A DNA stretch of 25,803 bases from Treponemataceae bacterium. Lineage in GTDB: Bacteria; Spirochaetota; Spirochaetia; Treponematales; Treponemataceae. Both the position numbers and the translations under genes were made by a program. Positions within the stretch are counted from its first letter, which is position 1, and the number at the start of each line of letters is the position of its first letter. A model generated the notes under the pieces. It was not told where the DNA came from and did not search any database. It saw only the letters and a program-made list of their open reading frames with translations. The stretch spans positions 1 to 25,803 of the forward strand of contig JAKSTS010000017.1 in the NCBI GenBank assembly GCA_024402455.1. The letters are read 5' to 3'. Positions 6,891-15,429 of this stretch are shown here, in pieces.

Positions 6891-8000
6891 TTATTGATCT
6901 GTTCTGTAAACATCTTGTGCTGTATGAAAACCGTCTTTTATTACAGTTTCGTCAAGATTGTTTTTTGTAACGGCATAAGGCTGTTCAAAATAAAACGGAA
7001 TATGCTTTGTACTTTTATTTGGAAAATATCCATCCGGTGTAAGTGGTTTGCTTTTTGTAAGTGCCATTGTAACTTGTGCAGCTTTTGCTGCCAGTGCCGT
7101 TATCGGTTTATAAACAGTCATAAACTGGGTGCCTTCTGCAATATGCTGACATGCCGATAAATCTGCGTCCTGTCCTGTTACAAGAATTTTTCCTGCAAGG
7201 CGACGTTCTGACAAAAGCTGAAGAACGGCTTCTGCAATCTGGTCGTTTCCGCATGTAATTGCATCAAAATCTGTAGAAACTGCAAAAACATCTTCTGCTT
7301 TTTTTAATGCTTCATCAAAGCTCCATTCTTCAAGCCAAATTTGTTTTTGTATGCTGATTTGCCCTCTTGTTACATAAGGTTCAAGCACATTCATTATGCC
7401 GCGGTTTACTTCGTATGAATTTCTGTCTTTTTGAGAACCGTTAATTATAAGATAATTGCCATAAGGTTTTTCTTTAATCAAAGATTTTGCCATAAGCGCT
7501 CCGACAGATTTGTTGTCAAAAGAGACGTATGCATCAATAGGCACGCTGTTTATCGGACGGTCGTATGCAATAACCGGAATGTTTTTGTCTATAACCTGCT
7601 GAATGACGCCTGCGAGCAAATCGCTGTCGTTTGGAACAACAACAAGCGCATCGATGTCTTCTGAAAGGAGAAATTCAATTTGCGTTATTTGTGCGTCTGT
7701 TCCTCCGGCAGAAAGCTGAAATAAAACTTCGCCACCCAAAGCTGCAATTTCACTTGAAAAAATTTTAATGTCTTTATTCCAGCGTTCAAGAATAAATGTT
7801 TCGGATGCAATTGAAAAACCGATTCTTGGTTTTGTTTTGGCATTTGTTGTTTTGTCATGCGCTTTTTTTTCGATTTTCACATTCTGCATGGTTTCTGTTT
7901 TTGTGTTTTTGCTTTTTGTGCAGCCTGTCAGCAAAAGGCAAAAGAGAAGTGCAAAAATCTCTAGATTGACAAAAATCTTGATGAACGAAGCTTTTTTCAT
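6891..8000 (-). CDS. XylF-like D-xylose-binding lipoprotein (sensor component)
   Basis: Periplasmic binding protein type I of 369 aa. The signal peptide ends in lipobox LLTGC (Cys27). The mature part matches the E. coli XylF pattern along its length as I recall it: ERWNKD near residue 74, a QITQIEFLL helix, VVVPND, IPVIAYDRPI, VSFDNKSVGALMAKSL, GNYLIINGS, GQDADLSACQHIAEGTQFMTVYKPI, and the tail KNNLDETVIKDGFH. It is the last gene of a four-gene operon, four bases after the response regulator stop, with GAGG eight bases before its ATG. No transporter permease or ATPase accompanies it. It resembles the XylFII lipoprotein that signals xylose to a LytS kinase in Clostridium, so a sensing role is more likely than transport. 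Xylose as ligand is inferred from family similarity. Confidence 0.85.
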   Translation of the reverse strand: MKKASFIKIFVNLEIFALLFCLLLTGCTKSKNTKTETMQNVKIEKKAHDKTTNAKTKPRIGFSIASETFILERWNKDIKIFSSEIAALGGEVLFQLSAGGTDAQITQIEFLLSEDIDALVVVPNDSDLLAGVIQQVIDKNIPVIAYDRPINSVPIDAYVSFDNKSVGALMAKSLIKEKPYGNYLIINGSQKDRNSYEVNRGIMNVLEPYVTRGQISIQKQIWLEEWSFDEALKKAEDVFAVSTDFDAITCGNDQIAEAVLQLLSERRLAGKILVTGQDADLSACQHIAEGTQFMTVYKPITALAAKAAQVTMALTKSKPLTPDGYFPNKSTKHIPFYFEQPYAVTKNNLDETVIKDGFHTAQDVYRTDQ

Positions 8001-8004
8001 TGTT

Positions 8005-9462
8005 TTATTCCTCTATAGAAGCAAAACCTGTATTTGTGCGAAATTCTGATGGCGTTTGACCTGTAATTTTTCTAAAAAGGCGCGTAAAATAATTCTGGTC
8101 TTGAAAACCAATTTCTGCACTTATTTCTTTTATGCTCAGTTGCGTTAAAAGAAGTTCTTTGGCTTTTGCAATTCGTTTTTCTGAAATATATGAAGAAAAA
8201 CCTGTATTCAAATGTTCACTGAAAAGATGACTGAGATGAGTTTCTGAAACACCACATTCAGAGGCAACATCTGCAAGTGAAAGTGGAACATTAAAATGAG
8301 AATCAATAAATTCGAGGGCTTTTTCCAGAGTTTTGGGGTAATTCTGCTTGCTTTGGTTTTCAAATTCATTTTTGAAAAAGGTCAGTGCGTTTTTCCCCAA
8401 AAGTATGATTTCGTCTTTTGTCTTTATTGATAAAAATTCATCAGAAATGCAGATTTTCTGTTCCTGGAAACCGTCGTTTGTATATGCCTGAAAAAGATGT
8501 TCTTGAAGAAGCATGAAAATTCCACAAAGACTTAAACGAGCTTTTTCAATGTTTTCGCCGGCAAAAAGATATTGAACCAATACATCAAATGCTTTTTCCG
8601 GTGTGTTTTTTGTCTGGCGCAAGTCAAAACTCTGTAAAAAATCTTTTATAAGGTTCTGCTCGTTGCGGAATGTATTTTGTTTTTGATTTTTAAGATTTTC
8701 AAAAGCTTCGTTTGCAGATTCATAAAGAAGATTGCCCGGATATGCATTGCCAAGACCAAAGATTAAGCTTTTTGTGCCGTCAATTTCATTGCAGATAGAA
8801 CACAGGTCGTCTTTAACTCTTTCGTATTGATTTGTGCGCAGCGGAATAAGAAACTGCATCAGAGATAAATATTCACTTTCAAAAATCTGGTGCTTGAAAG
8901 AAAGCCGTTTTAAAAGTTCTTTCTGCTGTTCTTTTGTACCTTGAACCAATGCAACGCAGAACTGTTCTTGGTCAAAGCTGAAAAGTGCTTTCGTTTCGTT
9001 CCATTCTTCCTGTGTAAATTTCTGGTGCAGAGTTTCGGTTAAAAACTGCTGTTTTTTTTGCTGAATTAATTCCTGGGAATTTGTCTTTTTTGCAAGAGCT
9101 TCTTTTATGTCTTCAAGTGTCTTTAAAAATGTTTTTTTTGTAACTGGCTTTACAAGATATGCAAAAACACCAAGCGGAACGGCTCTTTGTGCAAGATCAA
9201 ATCGTTCAAAAGCTGTTGAAAGTACAAAAATTGTGTCAGAAAAAGTGTCATGCATGCTTTCAATTACAGAAAGACCGTCTTTTCCCGGCATTGAAATGTC
9301 CATAAATACAACCTGCGGTTTATGCCGGAACATCATTTCGATTGCTTCTTCGCCGCTTCTTGCTTTTCCGCAGACTTCAAAATCTGGTGCGCCATTTTTT
9401 ATCATGTAGCTGTAGCTTTCGAGAACTGGTTCTTCATCATCAACAATTAAAACTGAATACAT
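8005..9462 (-). CDS. YesN-like response regulator, receiver plus AraC HTH
   Basis: Response regulator of 485 aa. Residues 1-120 form the receiver domain: acidic pair Asp8/Asp9, phospho-acceptor Asp55 in VFMDISMPG, Thr83, and Lys105 in LVKP. A middle region of about 250 residues has no clear motif, typical of YesN-type regulators. Residues about 377-477 form the AraC/XylS DNA-binding domain with two helix-turn-helix units (LSLADVASECGVSETHLSHLF and IKEISAEIGFQDQNYFTRLF). The ATG overlaps the end of the kinase gene by 16 bp and has TGGAGG upstream, showing translational coupling. It would be phosphorylated by the neighbouring kinase and activate genes for xylose or xylan use; target genes are inferred. 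Confidence 0.93.
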   Translation of the reverse strand: MYSVLIVDDEEPVLESYSYMIKNGAPDFEVCGKARSGEEAIEMMFRHKPQVVFMDISMPGKDGLSVIESMHDTFSDTIFVLSTAFERFDLAQRAVPLGVFAYLVKPVTKKTFLKTLEDIKEALAKKTNSQELIQQKKQQFLTETLHQKFTQEEWNETKALFSFDQEQFCVALVQGTKEQQKELLKRLSFKHQIFESEYLSLMQFLIPLRTNQYERVKDDLCSICNEIDGTKSLIFGLGNAYPGNLLYESANEAFENLKNQKQNTFRNEQNLIKDFLQSFDLRQTKNTPEKAFDVLVQYLFAGENIEKARLSLCGIFMLLQEHLFQAYTNDGFQEQKICISDEFLSIKTKDEIILLGKNALTFFKNEFENQSKQNYPKTLEKALEFIDSHFNVPLSLADVASECGVSETHLSHLFSEHLNTGFSSYISEKRIAKAKELLLTQLSIKEISAEIGFQDQNYFTRLFRKITGQTPSEFRTNTGFASIEE

Positions 9463-10928
9463 GGTTCCTCCAGAGTGTTCAAATTTATTGTTATAGTTGT
9501 GCCTTTTTGCGGCGCAGAGTCTATTGTTATAATGTTTTTGTTTTGTGGAAAGAAGAAATAAAGACGTTGAATGACATTTTCGAGCCCCATGACTTTTGAC
9601 GAAGTTGATTCAAGATTTGCTTTTTCGAGCAGCTTGTTTTTTATTTCTTCCTGCATGCCGCAGCCGTCGTCTTTTACGCAGAGATGCAGCATGTTTTCTT
9701 CTTTTTTTACGGAAACATCTATTATGCCATAGCCTTTGCTTTCAAGAAAACCGTGAACAATTGAATTTTCAACGAGCGGCTGTAAAATTGAAACAGGTAC
9801 AAGGCATGTGTCTTTTAATTCTTCTGGAATATCTATATTTATTGTGAGTGTTTTTGGAAAACGTATGCGCAAAATTTCGCAGTAAACTTCAAGTCCGTCT
9901 GATTCGTGCCTTAATGGAACGATTACGTTTTTCTGGCTTACATCATGTCTGTAAAGTTTTGCAAGCAGTGTCATGTATTCGGCTGTATTGTCTGCACCTT
10001 CAAGAATTGCCAGCTGTACGCCTGTATTCAATGTATTAAAAAGAAAATGAGGGTTCATCTGTGCCTGCATTGTATAAAGTTCCATGCGTTTCATGAGCTG
10101 CTGCATTTTCATGTTGTTCAGCCTTTCTTTTAGAAAATCCTGTTCAACGCCGCGTTTCCATTCAATTTCCTGAATGTATGTTGCAAGATCTGCTTTCATT
10201 CTGGTAAAACCGGAAATAAGCTCGTTTACTTCATACCATGCACCAGCTGGAATGTCTGGAGAACTGAAGTTTCCGCTTGAAATTTCAAGTGAACTTTTTA
10301 CAAGCTCGTTGAGCGGTTTTAAAATTTTGCCTGTTGCAATCCATATGCTCAACAATGCAAGAATTGTAATGTCCAGAACAAAAAGAAGCCCCCACTGGTT
10401 CATTTTTCGGGTTTCTTCAATAAAAATTTCGTAGCTTGCAATTTGTTCTCTAAATCGTTCAAGACTGACTGTATTTATTTCTGAATCTATGCATGTTAAA
10501 AGCTTGTTCATTTCTGCAAATTTTGCTGTGTATAATGCAATGTTTCTGCCTCTTTTTGCTTCAATTGATGCGTCTACAACGTCTGAATAGTGGTTAATGA
10601 GGCTGTAAATTTCGCGTTCTGTCAGGTCAGATTGTTTGAACTGTTTAGGCGGAAGTTCCTGCACTTTCTGTTTTATTGACTGCTGCTGCACAAGCATGGT
10701 TGCCAAAGCTGTGCTTGAACGGCTTGAAAGATATGTTAATGCTGTTTCGTGCAGTTCGTGCAGTTCAACCTGCAATGCCTGCAGTTCGCGTTCTTTAGAA
10801 AAGCGGTCGTTTGTAATTTTCTGCATTTCTTTTGAAATGAAGAGAATGTAAATGTTTGAAAGAAGGACGGCTGCACATAAAACAGCGGCACTGAGAACCA
10901 TTTGCGTTTTTAGTGAAGATTTTTTCAT
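9447..10928 (-). CDS. LytS/YesM-like sensor histidine kinase
   Basis: Membrane histidine kinase of 493 aa. The first membrane helix spans residues about 9-31, an extracytoplasmic helical sensor region spans 32-175, and the second helix spans 177-198. A HAMP linker follows (about 199-250) and then the His_kinase type 5 domain with MNPHFLFNTLN, phospho-acceptor His294. The ATPase domain shows the N box LQPLVENSIVHG (Asn388), DDGCGM (420-425) and GLENV (448-452). The external domain looks all-helical with no sugar-binding fold of its own, which fits sensing through a separate binding protein. Its ATG overlaps the stop of the upstream binding-protein gene (ATGA), and its 3' end overlaps the response regulator. 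Confidence 0.93.
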   Translation of the reverse strand: MKKSSLKTQMVLSAAVLCAAVLLSNIYILFISKEMQKITNDRFSKERELQALQVELHELHETALTYLSSRSSTALATMLVQQQSIKQKVQELPPKQFKQSDLTEREIYSLINHYSDVVDASIEAKRGRNIALYTAKFAEMNKLLTCIDSEINTVSLERFREQIASYEIFIEETRKMNQWGLLFVLDITILALLSIWIATGKILKPLNELVKSSLEISSGNFSSPDIPAGAWYEVNELISGFTRMKADLATYIQEIEWKRGVEQDFLKERLNNMKMQQLMKRMELYTMQAQMNPHFLFNTLNTGVQLAILEGADNTAEYMTLLAKLYRHDVSQKNVIVPLRHESDGLEVYCEILRIRFPKTLTINIDIPEELKDTCLVPVSILQPLVENSIVHGFLESKGYGIIDVSVKKEENMLHLCVKDDGCGMQEEIKNKLLEKANLESTSSKVMGLENVIQRLYFFFPQNKNIITIDSAPQKGTTITINLNTLEEPCIQF

Positions 10929-11899
10929 TTGTCCTCAACCTCTGTGCCGTGTTTTAAAAAATCAAAGCCTGTGTTTACATAGCTTGATGTATAGCCGTTC
11001 TGGCAAATTTCGTAAACTGATTGCAGAGCCTGATAACCGAGCTGGTAAGAATCAACTGAAACAAGTGCACTTAAAACACCTTTTTCAAGATAATCTTTAA
11101 CGGCATCTGAAGAACCAAAACCGATTATTTTGTGTGTTCCAACTTTATTCTGCTCAACAATCATTTTTGCATATGCAATTGTGTCATCTTCGTTTGTAAA
11201 GATTATTGTATTTGTTTCTGGGTTTCTGGACAAAAGTGCAGATACGTTTTCGTCTGCGTCAAGCATGTTCTGGCTTGTTACGGTGCATTGAATTGCTTTT
11301 TTTAAGGCTGCACCTGCCGCAGATTTCAGCCCCATTTCTATAAGTTCTCGTTCTGCATACATTCCCGGAGATTTTTCGCTGTAAACAATAATTGGTGCAA
11401 TTGATTCCTGCTCGCTGCATAGATAATCGCCGATAAAACAGCCCAGTTCAAAATTGTTGACGCCAATGTGCGTATAAGGAATGTTTGTAGAAATTGCATG
11501 GTCAATTAAGACAAGCGGAATTGATGCGCCAGCAATTGTATTTAGAATTCCGGCAGTTTCTTTTGAGTCAGAAAAAGAATAAATGACAATTCCGTCTGCA
11601 TTTATGTATGGCGCAGAAAACAGCTGGTTTGTGTCTTCGTCCAGCGTGTGGACAGAAAGTGCAATGTCATTTTCTTCGCAAAAGTCTTTTGCACCTTGCA
11701 GCATAGAATTAAAAAATGAACGTGTCGGTTCTGGAATATATAATGCAATATGAAATTGTGGTGTGCCTGGCTGAGATGTAACTTGTTTTGAAAGCTTCGT
11801 AACAAAAGAAAGAGACATCGACAGCGAATAAACAGCTCCAGCCAGAAGCAATGCGGCAATAAAAAATAGAACACAGTTTCTAAAAAGCAGCTTTTTCAT
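10925..11899 (-). CDS. membrane-anchored RbsB-like sugar-binding protein
   Basis: Type I periplasmic binding protein of 324 aa, first gene of the sensor operon. Residues about 8-32 form one hydrophobic segment with no lipobox at its end, so it is probably an uncleaved membrane anchor or a poorly cut signal peptide. The rest is the RbsB fold: FHIALYIPEPTRSFFNSMLQGAK near residue 50, NADGIVIYS (100-108), IPLVLIDH (127-134), IGVNNFELG, TNTIIFTNEDDTIAYA (229-244) and GFGSSDAVKDYLEKG. It overlaps the kinase start by four bases. It differs from the XylF-like protein at the operon end. Its ligand is unknown; it may be a second sensor input or an adaptor for the kinase. The ATG has only a weak GAG upstream. 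Confidence 0.82.
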   Translation of the reverse strand: MKKLLFRNCVLFFIAALLLAGAVYSLSMSLSFVTKLSKQVTSQPGTPQFHIALYIPEPTRSFFNSMLQGAKDFCEENDIALSVHTLDEDTNQLFSAPYINADGIVIYSFSDSKETAGILNTIAGASIPLVLIDHAISTNIPYTHIGVNNFELGCFIGDYLCSEQESIAPIIVYSEKSPGMYAERELIEMGLKSAAGAALKKAIQCTVTSQNMLDADENVSALLSRNPETNTIIFTNEDDTIAYAKMIVEQNKVGTHKIIGFGSSDAVKDYLEKGVLSALVSVDSYQLGYQALQSVYEICQNGYTSSYVNTGFDFLKHGTEVEDK

Positions 11900-12089
11900 A
11901 TAAATGACTCAATTTATCAAGATGGAAGGTTCAAAATCTTTTATTGAGAAAACTGCATTGTAAAAGCATGCAGCAAAGATTTTTGAATTTTCCAGAATGT
12001 GCATAGCTTATTTTAATTGACAAATCTGAATATATAAAGGGCTTTTCTAAAAAATATCAGATTGATTCATGGAGAATGTTTCAAACTTC

Positions 12090-12140
12090 GACTTTTAAGT
12101 TGCATAAAATAAGCAAAAGCCGGCTGTGCAGACTTTTAAG
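12090..12140. promoter_or_regulatory. direct repeat, candidate AraC/YesN binding sites
   Basis: GACTTTTAAG occurs at 12090-12099 and again at 12131-12140, 41 bp apart start to start, near four helical turns. The core CTTTTAAG is also found at 14202-14209 between the xylulokinase and AraC genes. AraC-type regulators bind direct repeats in phase on the helix, so these may be sites for the YesN-like or AraC regulator. The sequence is AT-rich and chance matches are possible. Confidence 0.25.
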
Positions 12141-12216
12141 CAATAACGATACATTGATGTTCTGCATTGAGCTGCGTTTATTTTAAAATTGAAAAAAGAA
12201 GTTTCTGTATAAAAGA

Positions 12217-12247
12217 AATCCGGTCAAAACACCATTCTGACCGGATT
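12217..12247. terminator. strong hairpin, possible minus-strand terminator
   Basis: AATCCGGTCA (12217-12226) pairs perfectly with TGACCGGATT (12238-12247), ten pairs around an 11-nt loop. On the minus strand it is followed by TTCTTTTATA, which resembles a terminator tail. It would stop any read-through from xylulokinase before the sensor operon. On the plus strand a purine-rich run follows, so it would not terminate there. Confidence 0.5.
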
Positions 12248-12452
12248 AGGGGGAAATGATCCTGTTTTTATTGGAGGAACAGGAAAATATCTGAAAACTT
12301 GACTAAACTTGTCTTCTGCAAAAAACAATATCGTTTGGTCAAAATACAGATCTGTGAAAATAAACATACAGAAGGCGAAAACCGCAGATTTTAGCGGTAA
12401 TCTTAAAATAATAAAATTATCTGTCTGTTTTTAATGCATTTCATACAAAGTT

Positions 12453-12480
12453 TTTTGCTTTTGTACATGCAAAAGCAAAA
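12453..12480. other. perfect hairpin in the intergenic region
   Basis: TTTTGCTTTTG (12453-12463) pairs perfectly with CAAAAGCAAAA (12470-12480) around TACATG. Neither strand has a typical T tail after it. It may be an RNA structure or a protein site. Confidence 0.4.
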
Positions 12481-12564
12481 GCTTCTTATATGCTGCATTG
12501 GTGTTCTTCTAAAACGTTCAGTCTGGCATGTTTAGCAGAACATCGGTTTGTAAGCTTAAAAGAA

Positions 12565-12594
12565 CAAACTCCGAATGCACGGCACCGGAGTTTG
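12565..12594 (-). terminator. intrinsic terminator of xylulokinase
   Basis: On the minus strand CAAACTCCG pairs perfectly with CGGAGTTTG (plus positions 12586-12594 and 12565-12573) around a 12-nt loop, and TTCTTTTAAG follows. It begins 16 bp after the stop codon of the kinase gene. Confidence 0.75.
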
Positions 12595-12610
12595 CTTACA
12601 CTAGATTGTC

Positions 12611-14098
12611 TTATTGATAAAGAGGCATAACTGCTTCAAGGTTCTTTATATAAACAGCGTATGCATCGTTATAAGCTGCAACATTTGCTGCAATTGGCTG
12701 AACAATGTGTTCGCTGTCAATCTGAACATGTTCTGCGCAAAGGCTTGCAATTGAAGCTTTTTCGCCGTTTGCTGTTTTATAGCACCACAAAGCCTGAACA
12801 GCAGCGCCAAGTGCAGCTGCTTCTTCAGAAAGTGGAAGTTTGATTGGCAGATTAAGAATATCTGCTGCAATTTGTCTCCAGAGCGGGCTCTTTGAGCCGC
12901 CGCCAATCAGACGGATTTCTTTTGGTTCAAATCCGAGTTTTCTGAATGCGTCAATTCCACCGCGCATTGCAAATACTGCACTTTCCATTGCTGCACGGCA
13001 GATGTTTGCGCGTTTTGTGTTTGCAAGGCTCAAACCTGTAATGCTTGCGCGACCATTCGGCAGGTTTGGTGTTCTTTCGCCATTAAAGAATGGAAGAACA
13101 ACAACACCGTTTGAACCGATTTCTGCTGTAGCTGCTTCTGCATCAAAATCTTTTACGCCAAGACCGAACAGTGCACGGATTTCTTCTGTTGCAACAGTAC
13201 AGTTCATTGTGCACAAAAGTGGCAGCCAACCGCCTGTAGAAGAACAGAAACCAGAAAGACCATGTTCAGGATCTGCAATTGGTTTTGCACTGTATCCGTA
13301 CAATGTTCCAGAAGTTCCCATACTCATCGTCAAGAAACCGTCTTCAACTGTTCCTGTTCCGATTGCACCCATCATGTTGTCGCCGCCACCAGAAGAAACT
13401 GGAATTCCTGCCGGCAGACCGAGCCATTTTGCACATTCTGCAGAAACTTTTCCGCATGGTTTGTCGCTTTCAATGAGTTTTGGCAAAAGGCCTTCGAGTT
13501 TGTCATCAATAATTGAACAGATTTTTTTAGACCACTTGCGTGTTGCCGAATTAAAAAGGGCTGTTCCAGACGTGTCGCCATATTCCATGACATATTCGCC
13601 TGTAAGTTTATAGTTTAAATAATCATGCGGAAGCATGATGTACTTTAATTTTGCAAATAATTCAGGTTTGTGCCGTTTAAGCCAGAAAATCTTTGGAGCT
13701 GTAAAGCCCGGCAGCATAAGGTTGCGTACTTCGTCGATAACAGCTTTGTCTCCGCCTGCTTTTTCTGTAATTACACGGCATTCTTCTGCTGTAGAAGTGT
13801 CGTTCCAAAGTTTAACGTTATAAAGTGCTTTGCCTTCAGCATCAAGCGGCACGAAACCGTGCTGATGGCCTGAAACGCCAAGTGCGCAGATTGTAGCACG
13901 TACATCTGCTGGTATTTTATCGAAACAGGTTTTGAGGGCATTGTCATACCATTCTGTCTTCTGCTCTCGTGTTCCGTCATTTTCCGAAATAATGTCTACC
14001 GGACAAGTTGCAATTGCTGCTGCTTTTTTAGATTCAAAATCATACACATACACTTTCATGCTCTGTGTACCAAGGTCAATTCCTGCTACTGTTTTCAT
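12611..14098 (-). CDS. xylB: xylulokinase
   Basis: FGGY-family sugar kinase of 495 aa, the normal xylulokinase length; it phosphorylates D-xylulose with ATP to xylulose 5-phosphate, which enters the pentose phosphate pathway. Visible motifs are the N-terminal GIDLGTQSMK (6-15), the substrate loop SGHQHG (76-81, comparable with SGQMHG in other xylulokinases), LPHDYLNYKLTGE (156-168), the catalytic Asp240 in GGGDNMMGAIG, GTSGT (261-265), and the ATP-site stretch RLIGGGSKSPLWRQ. TGGAGG lies just before the ATG. The gene is divergent from an AraC regulator and followed by its own terminator. No xylose isomerase is adjacent. A FGGY kinase for another ketose is possible, but motifs and the xylan context favour xylulose. 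Confidence 0.92.
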   Translation of the reverse strand: MKTVAGIDLGTQSMKVYVYDFESKKAAAIATCPVDIISENDGTREQKTEWYDNALKTCFDKIPADVRATICALGVSGHQHGFVPLDAEGKALYNVKLWNDTSTAEECRVITEKAGGDKAVIDEVRNLMLPGFTAPKIFWLKRHKPELFAKLKYIMLPHDYLNYKLTGEYVMEYGDTSGTALFNSATRKWSKKICSIIDDKLEGLLPKLIESDKPCGKVSAECAKWLGLPAGIPVSSGGGDNMMGAIGTGTVEDGFLTMSMGTSGTLYGYSAKPIADPEHGLSGFCSSTGGWLPLLCTMNCTVATEEIRALFGLGVKDFDAEAATAEIGSNGVVVLPFFNGERTPNLPNGRASITGLSLANTKRANICRAAMESAVFAMRGGIDAFRKLGFEPKEIRLIGGGSKSPLWRQIAADILNLPIKLPLSEEAAALGAAVQALWCYKTANGEKASIASLCAEHVQIDSEHIVQPIAANVAAYNDAYAVYIKNLEAVMPLYQ

Positions 14099-14162
14099 GT
14101 TTCCTCCAAATAAGCTTAGAATATGCTGAAAAGCAGTTTTTTCAAATACAGAAATTTGATAA

Positions 14163-14182
14163 ATTATATCTAAAATTGATAT
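14163..14182 (-). promoter_or_regulatory. candidate xylulokinase promoter -10 and overlapping inverted repeat
   Basis: On the minus strand TATAAT (plus 14163-14168) lies about 65 bases before the xylulokinase ATG. An inverted repeat ATATC-n7-GATAT (14166-14182) overlaps it. No good -35 is present, as is common for promoters that need an activator. The divergent AraC gene is a natural candidate regulator. Confidence 0.35.
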
Positions 14183-14315
14183 AGTATGTTCAGATAAAAT
14201 GCTTTTAAGAATTGCCTGCGTTTTTTTATGCCGTTAAAATTGAACTGTTTAAAACGCTGCACTTTTCTGGCTGATTCAAAAGGAAAGGGATTCTTTGAAC
14301 GATTATGTAATTTGC

Positions 14316-14343
14316 TTGACTTAAACAAAAAGCTGGCTAAACT
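14316..14343 (+). promoter_or_regulatory. candidate promoter of the AraC regulator
   Basis: TTGACT (14316-14321), 16 bases, then TAAACT (14338-14343). This would give a leader of about 15 bases before the ATG at 14367. The match to the sigma-70 consensus is fair. Confidence 0.35.
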
Positions 14344-14366
14344 TATGGAAGGTCTGGTGTAATCTT

Positions 14367-15191
14367 ATGCGCATAATAGAAACAATTTTTGTTTATCGTT
14401 TAACTCATGGAGAAAAGCTTGCATGGCACGGGCGCTATCATGCACATAACGATAATGAATTTGAAGTTCATTTTTTTATTGATGGAAACGGTTCTTTTCT
14501 GGCAAACACTGCCCGCATAACGATAGAAAAAAATGCGCTTTTTCTTTCCGGTCCTCATGAATTTCATTCAATTGTGCCTGAGCAGGTTACGCGCCCTCTG
14601 ACTTATTATGCGGTGCTTTTTGAGCTTGATGAAGAAAAAGACAAAGAAATATATCTTTTATTGACTAATTTTTTGAAGCAGCATTCTGTAAAGCAGTTTG
14701 CTTCGGATGAATCACGGTTTTTATTTGATGAACTTCTGCGTCTTTCGGCTTCTCATCAGCCGGGTCTTGAAATTTCTGCAAATTATCTGCTTTGCAGCCT
14801 GCTTTACAGCCGGTTTTCCGGAGATTCAGTTGCGATAAAAGCGGAATCTCCGTCAGTTTCTCATAGAACTGCATTTGTAAGAAGTGCAATGGAATATTTG
14901 AAAAAAAATCTTGATAAAAACATAACGATTTCTCATGTTGCATATGTGTTCGGTCTTTCTGCTGAGCATTTCATCAGGATGTTCCGTGAAGAAATGCATA
15001 TGACGCCATATCAATATTTTATGCGTTTGCGCACGGAGGCAGCTGCTGCAGAGCTTATTACAACAGATAAAACTGTTGCCGAAATCGCCGAGCATTTTGC
15101 GTTTGAAAATCAGTTTCATTTTTCAAAAGTGTTTAAGCGGTGCACAGGCTTAACGCCCACGGCGTACAGACGCTGTTATATGCAGAAATAA
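14367..15191 (+). CDS. AraC-family transcriptional regulator with cupin-like sensor domain
   Basis: Regulator of 274 aa, normal for the family. Residues about 14-70 resemble the AraC-type cupin sensor domain: HGEKLAWHGRYHAHNDNEFE followed by a GNGSFLAN segment and GPHEFHSI, with several His as in sugar-responsive members. Residues about 172-270 form the DNA-binding domain with two helix-turn-helix units (ITISHVAYVFGLSAEHFIRMF and KTVAEIAEHFAFENQFHFSKVF) and the closing GLTPTAYRR. It is divergent from xylulokinase and codirectional with the alpha-xylosidase and xylanase genes, so these are likely targets. The sensed sugar is unknown; xylose or a xyloside is plausible. GGAAGG lies 14 bases before the ATG, a rather long spacing. 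Confidence 0.9.
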   Translation: MRIIETIFVYRLTHGEKLAWHGRYHAHNDNEFEVHFFIDGNGSFLANTARITIEKNALFLSGPHEFHSIVPEQVTRPLTYYAVLFELDEEKDKEIYLLLTNFLKQHSVKQFASDESRFLFDELLRLSASHQPGLEISANYLLCSLLYSRFSGDSVAIKAESPSVSHRTAFVRSAMEYLKKNLDKNITISHVAYVFGLSAEHFIRMFREEMHMTPYQYFMRLRTEAAAAELITTDKTVAEIAEHFAFENQFHFSKVFKRCTGLTPTAYRRCYMQK

Positions 15192-15392
15192 AATCTGCAG
15201 AAAAAGATGATGCAGCTTTGGGGTGTTTTTGTATTTTTGCAGCATCTAAAACTTGTCGGCAATTTAAAGAAGAAATGCGGCTTTAAAACTGCATTTTTTG
15301 GCTGTTTTATTGAATTATTCTGTTGCTTTTGTTTGAATAAAAGGCTAAAGATATGTTTGGGTCTAAAAACTAAATTTAGGGCCGGCAAAAGA

Positions 15393-15416
15393 AAAACACC
15401 GCCGATATGGTGTTTT
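15393..15416 (+). promoter_or_regulatory. hairpin directly upstream of the alpha-xylosidase ribosome site
   Basis: AAAACACC (15393-15400) pairs perfectly with GGTGTTTT (15409-15416) around GCCGATAT. The ribosome site AAGAGG comes right after it. The hairpin could influence translation start or mRNA stability, or be a weak terminator of upstream transcription. The rest of 15192-15429 holds no gene. Confidence 0.4.
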
Positions 15417-15429
15417 AAAAGAGGAAAAC

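Larger units (their letters stand above)
11900..12610. other. 711-bp intergenic region between xylulokinase and the sensor operon
   Basis: No credible gene on either strand. It holds the xylulokinase terminator (12565-12594), a perfect hairpin at 12453-12480, a strong hairpin at 12217-12247, an ACCGC/GCGGT pair near 12380-12395, and a direct repeat GACTTTTAAG at 12090-12099 and 12131-12140. The sensor-operon promoter should be in its left part, reading leftward, but no well-spaced sigma-70 site was found. TTGACA at 12018-12023 on the plus strand has no usable -10. Confidence 0.5.

Noticed and set aside
12018..12023. TTGACA box on the plus strand in the large gap
   Set aside because: The nearest TATAAA-like hexamer is only ten bases away and no plus-strand gene follows.
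12840..13613. 257-codon frame on the plus strand opposite xylulokinase
   Set aside because: It is antisense to the conserved kinase domain, and its Pro/Ser-rich translation has no recognisable motif or ribosome site.
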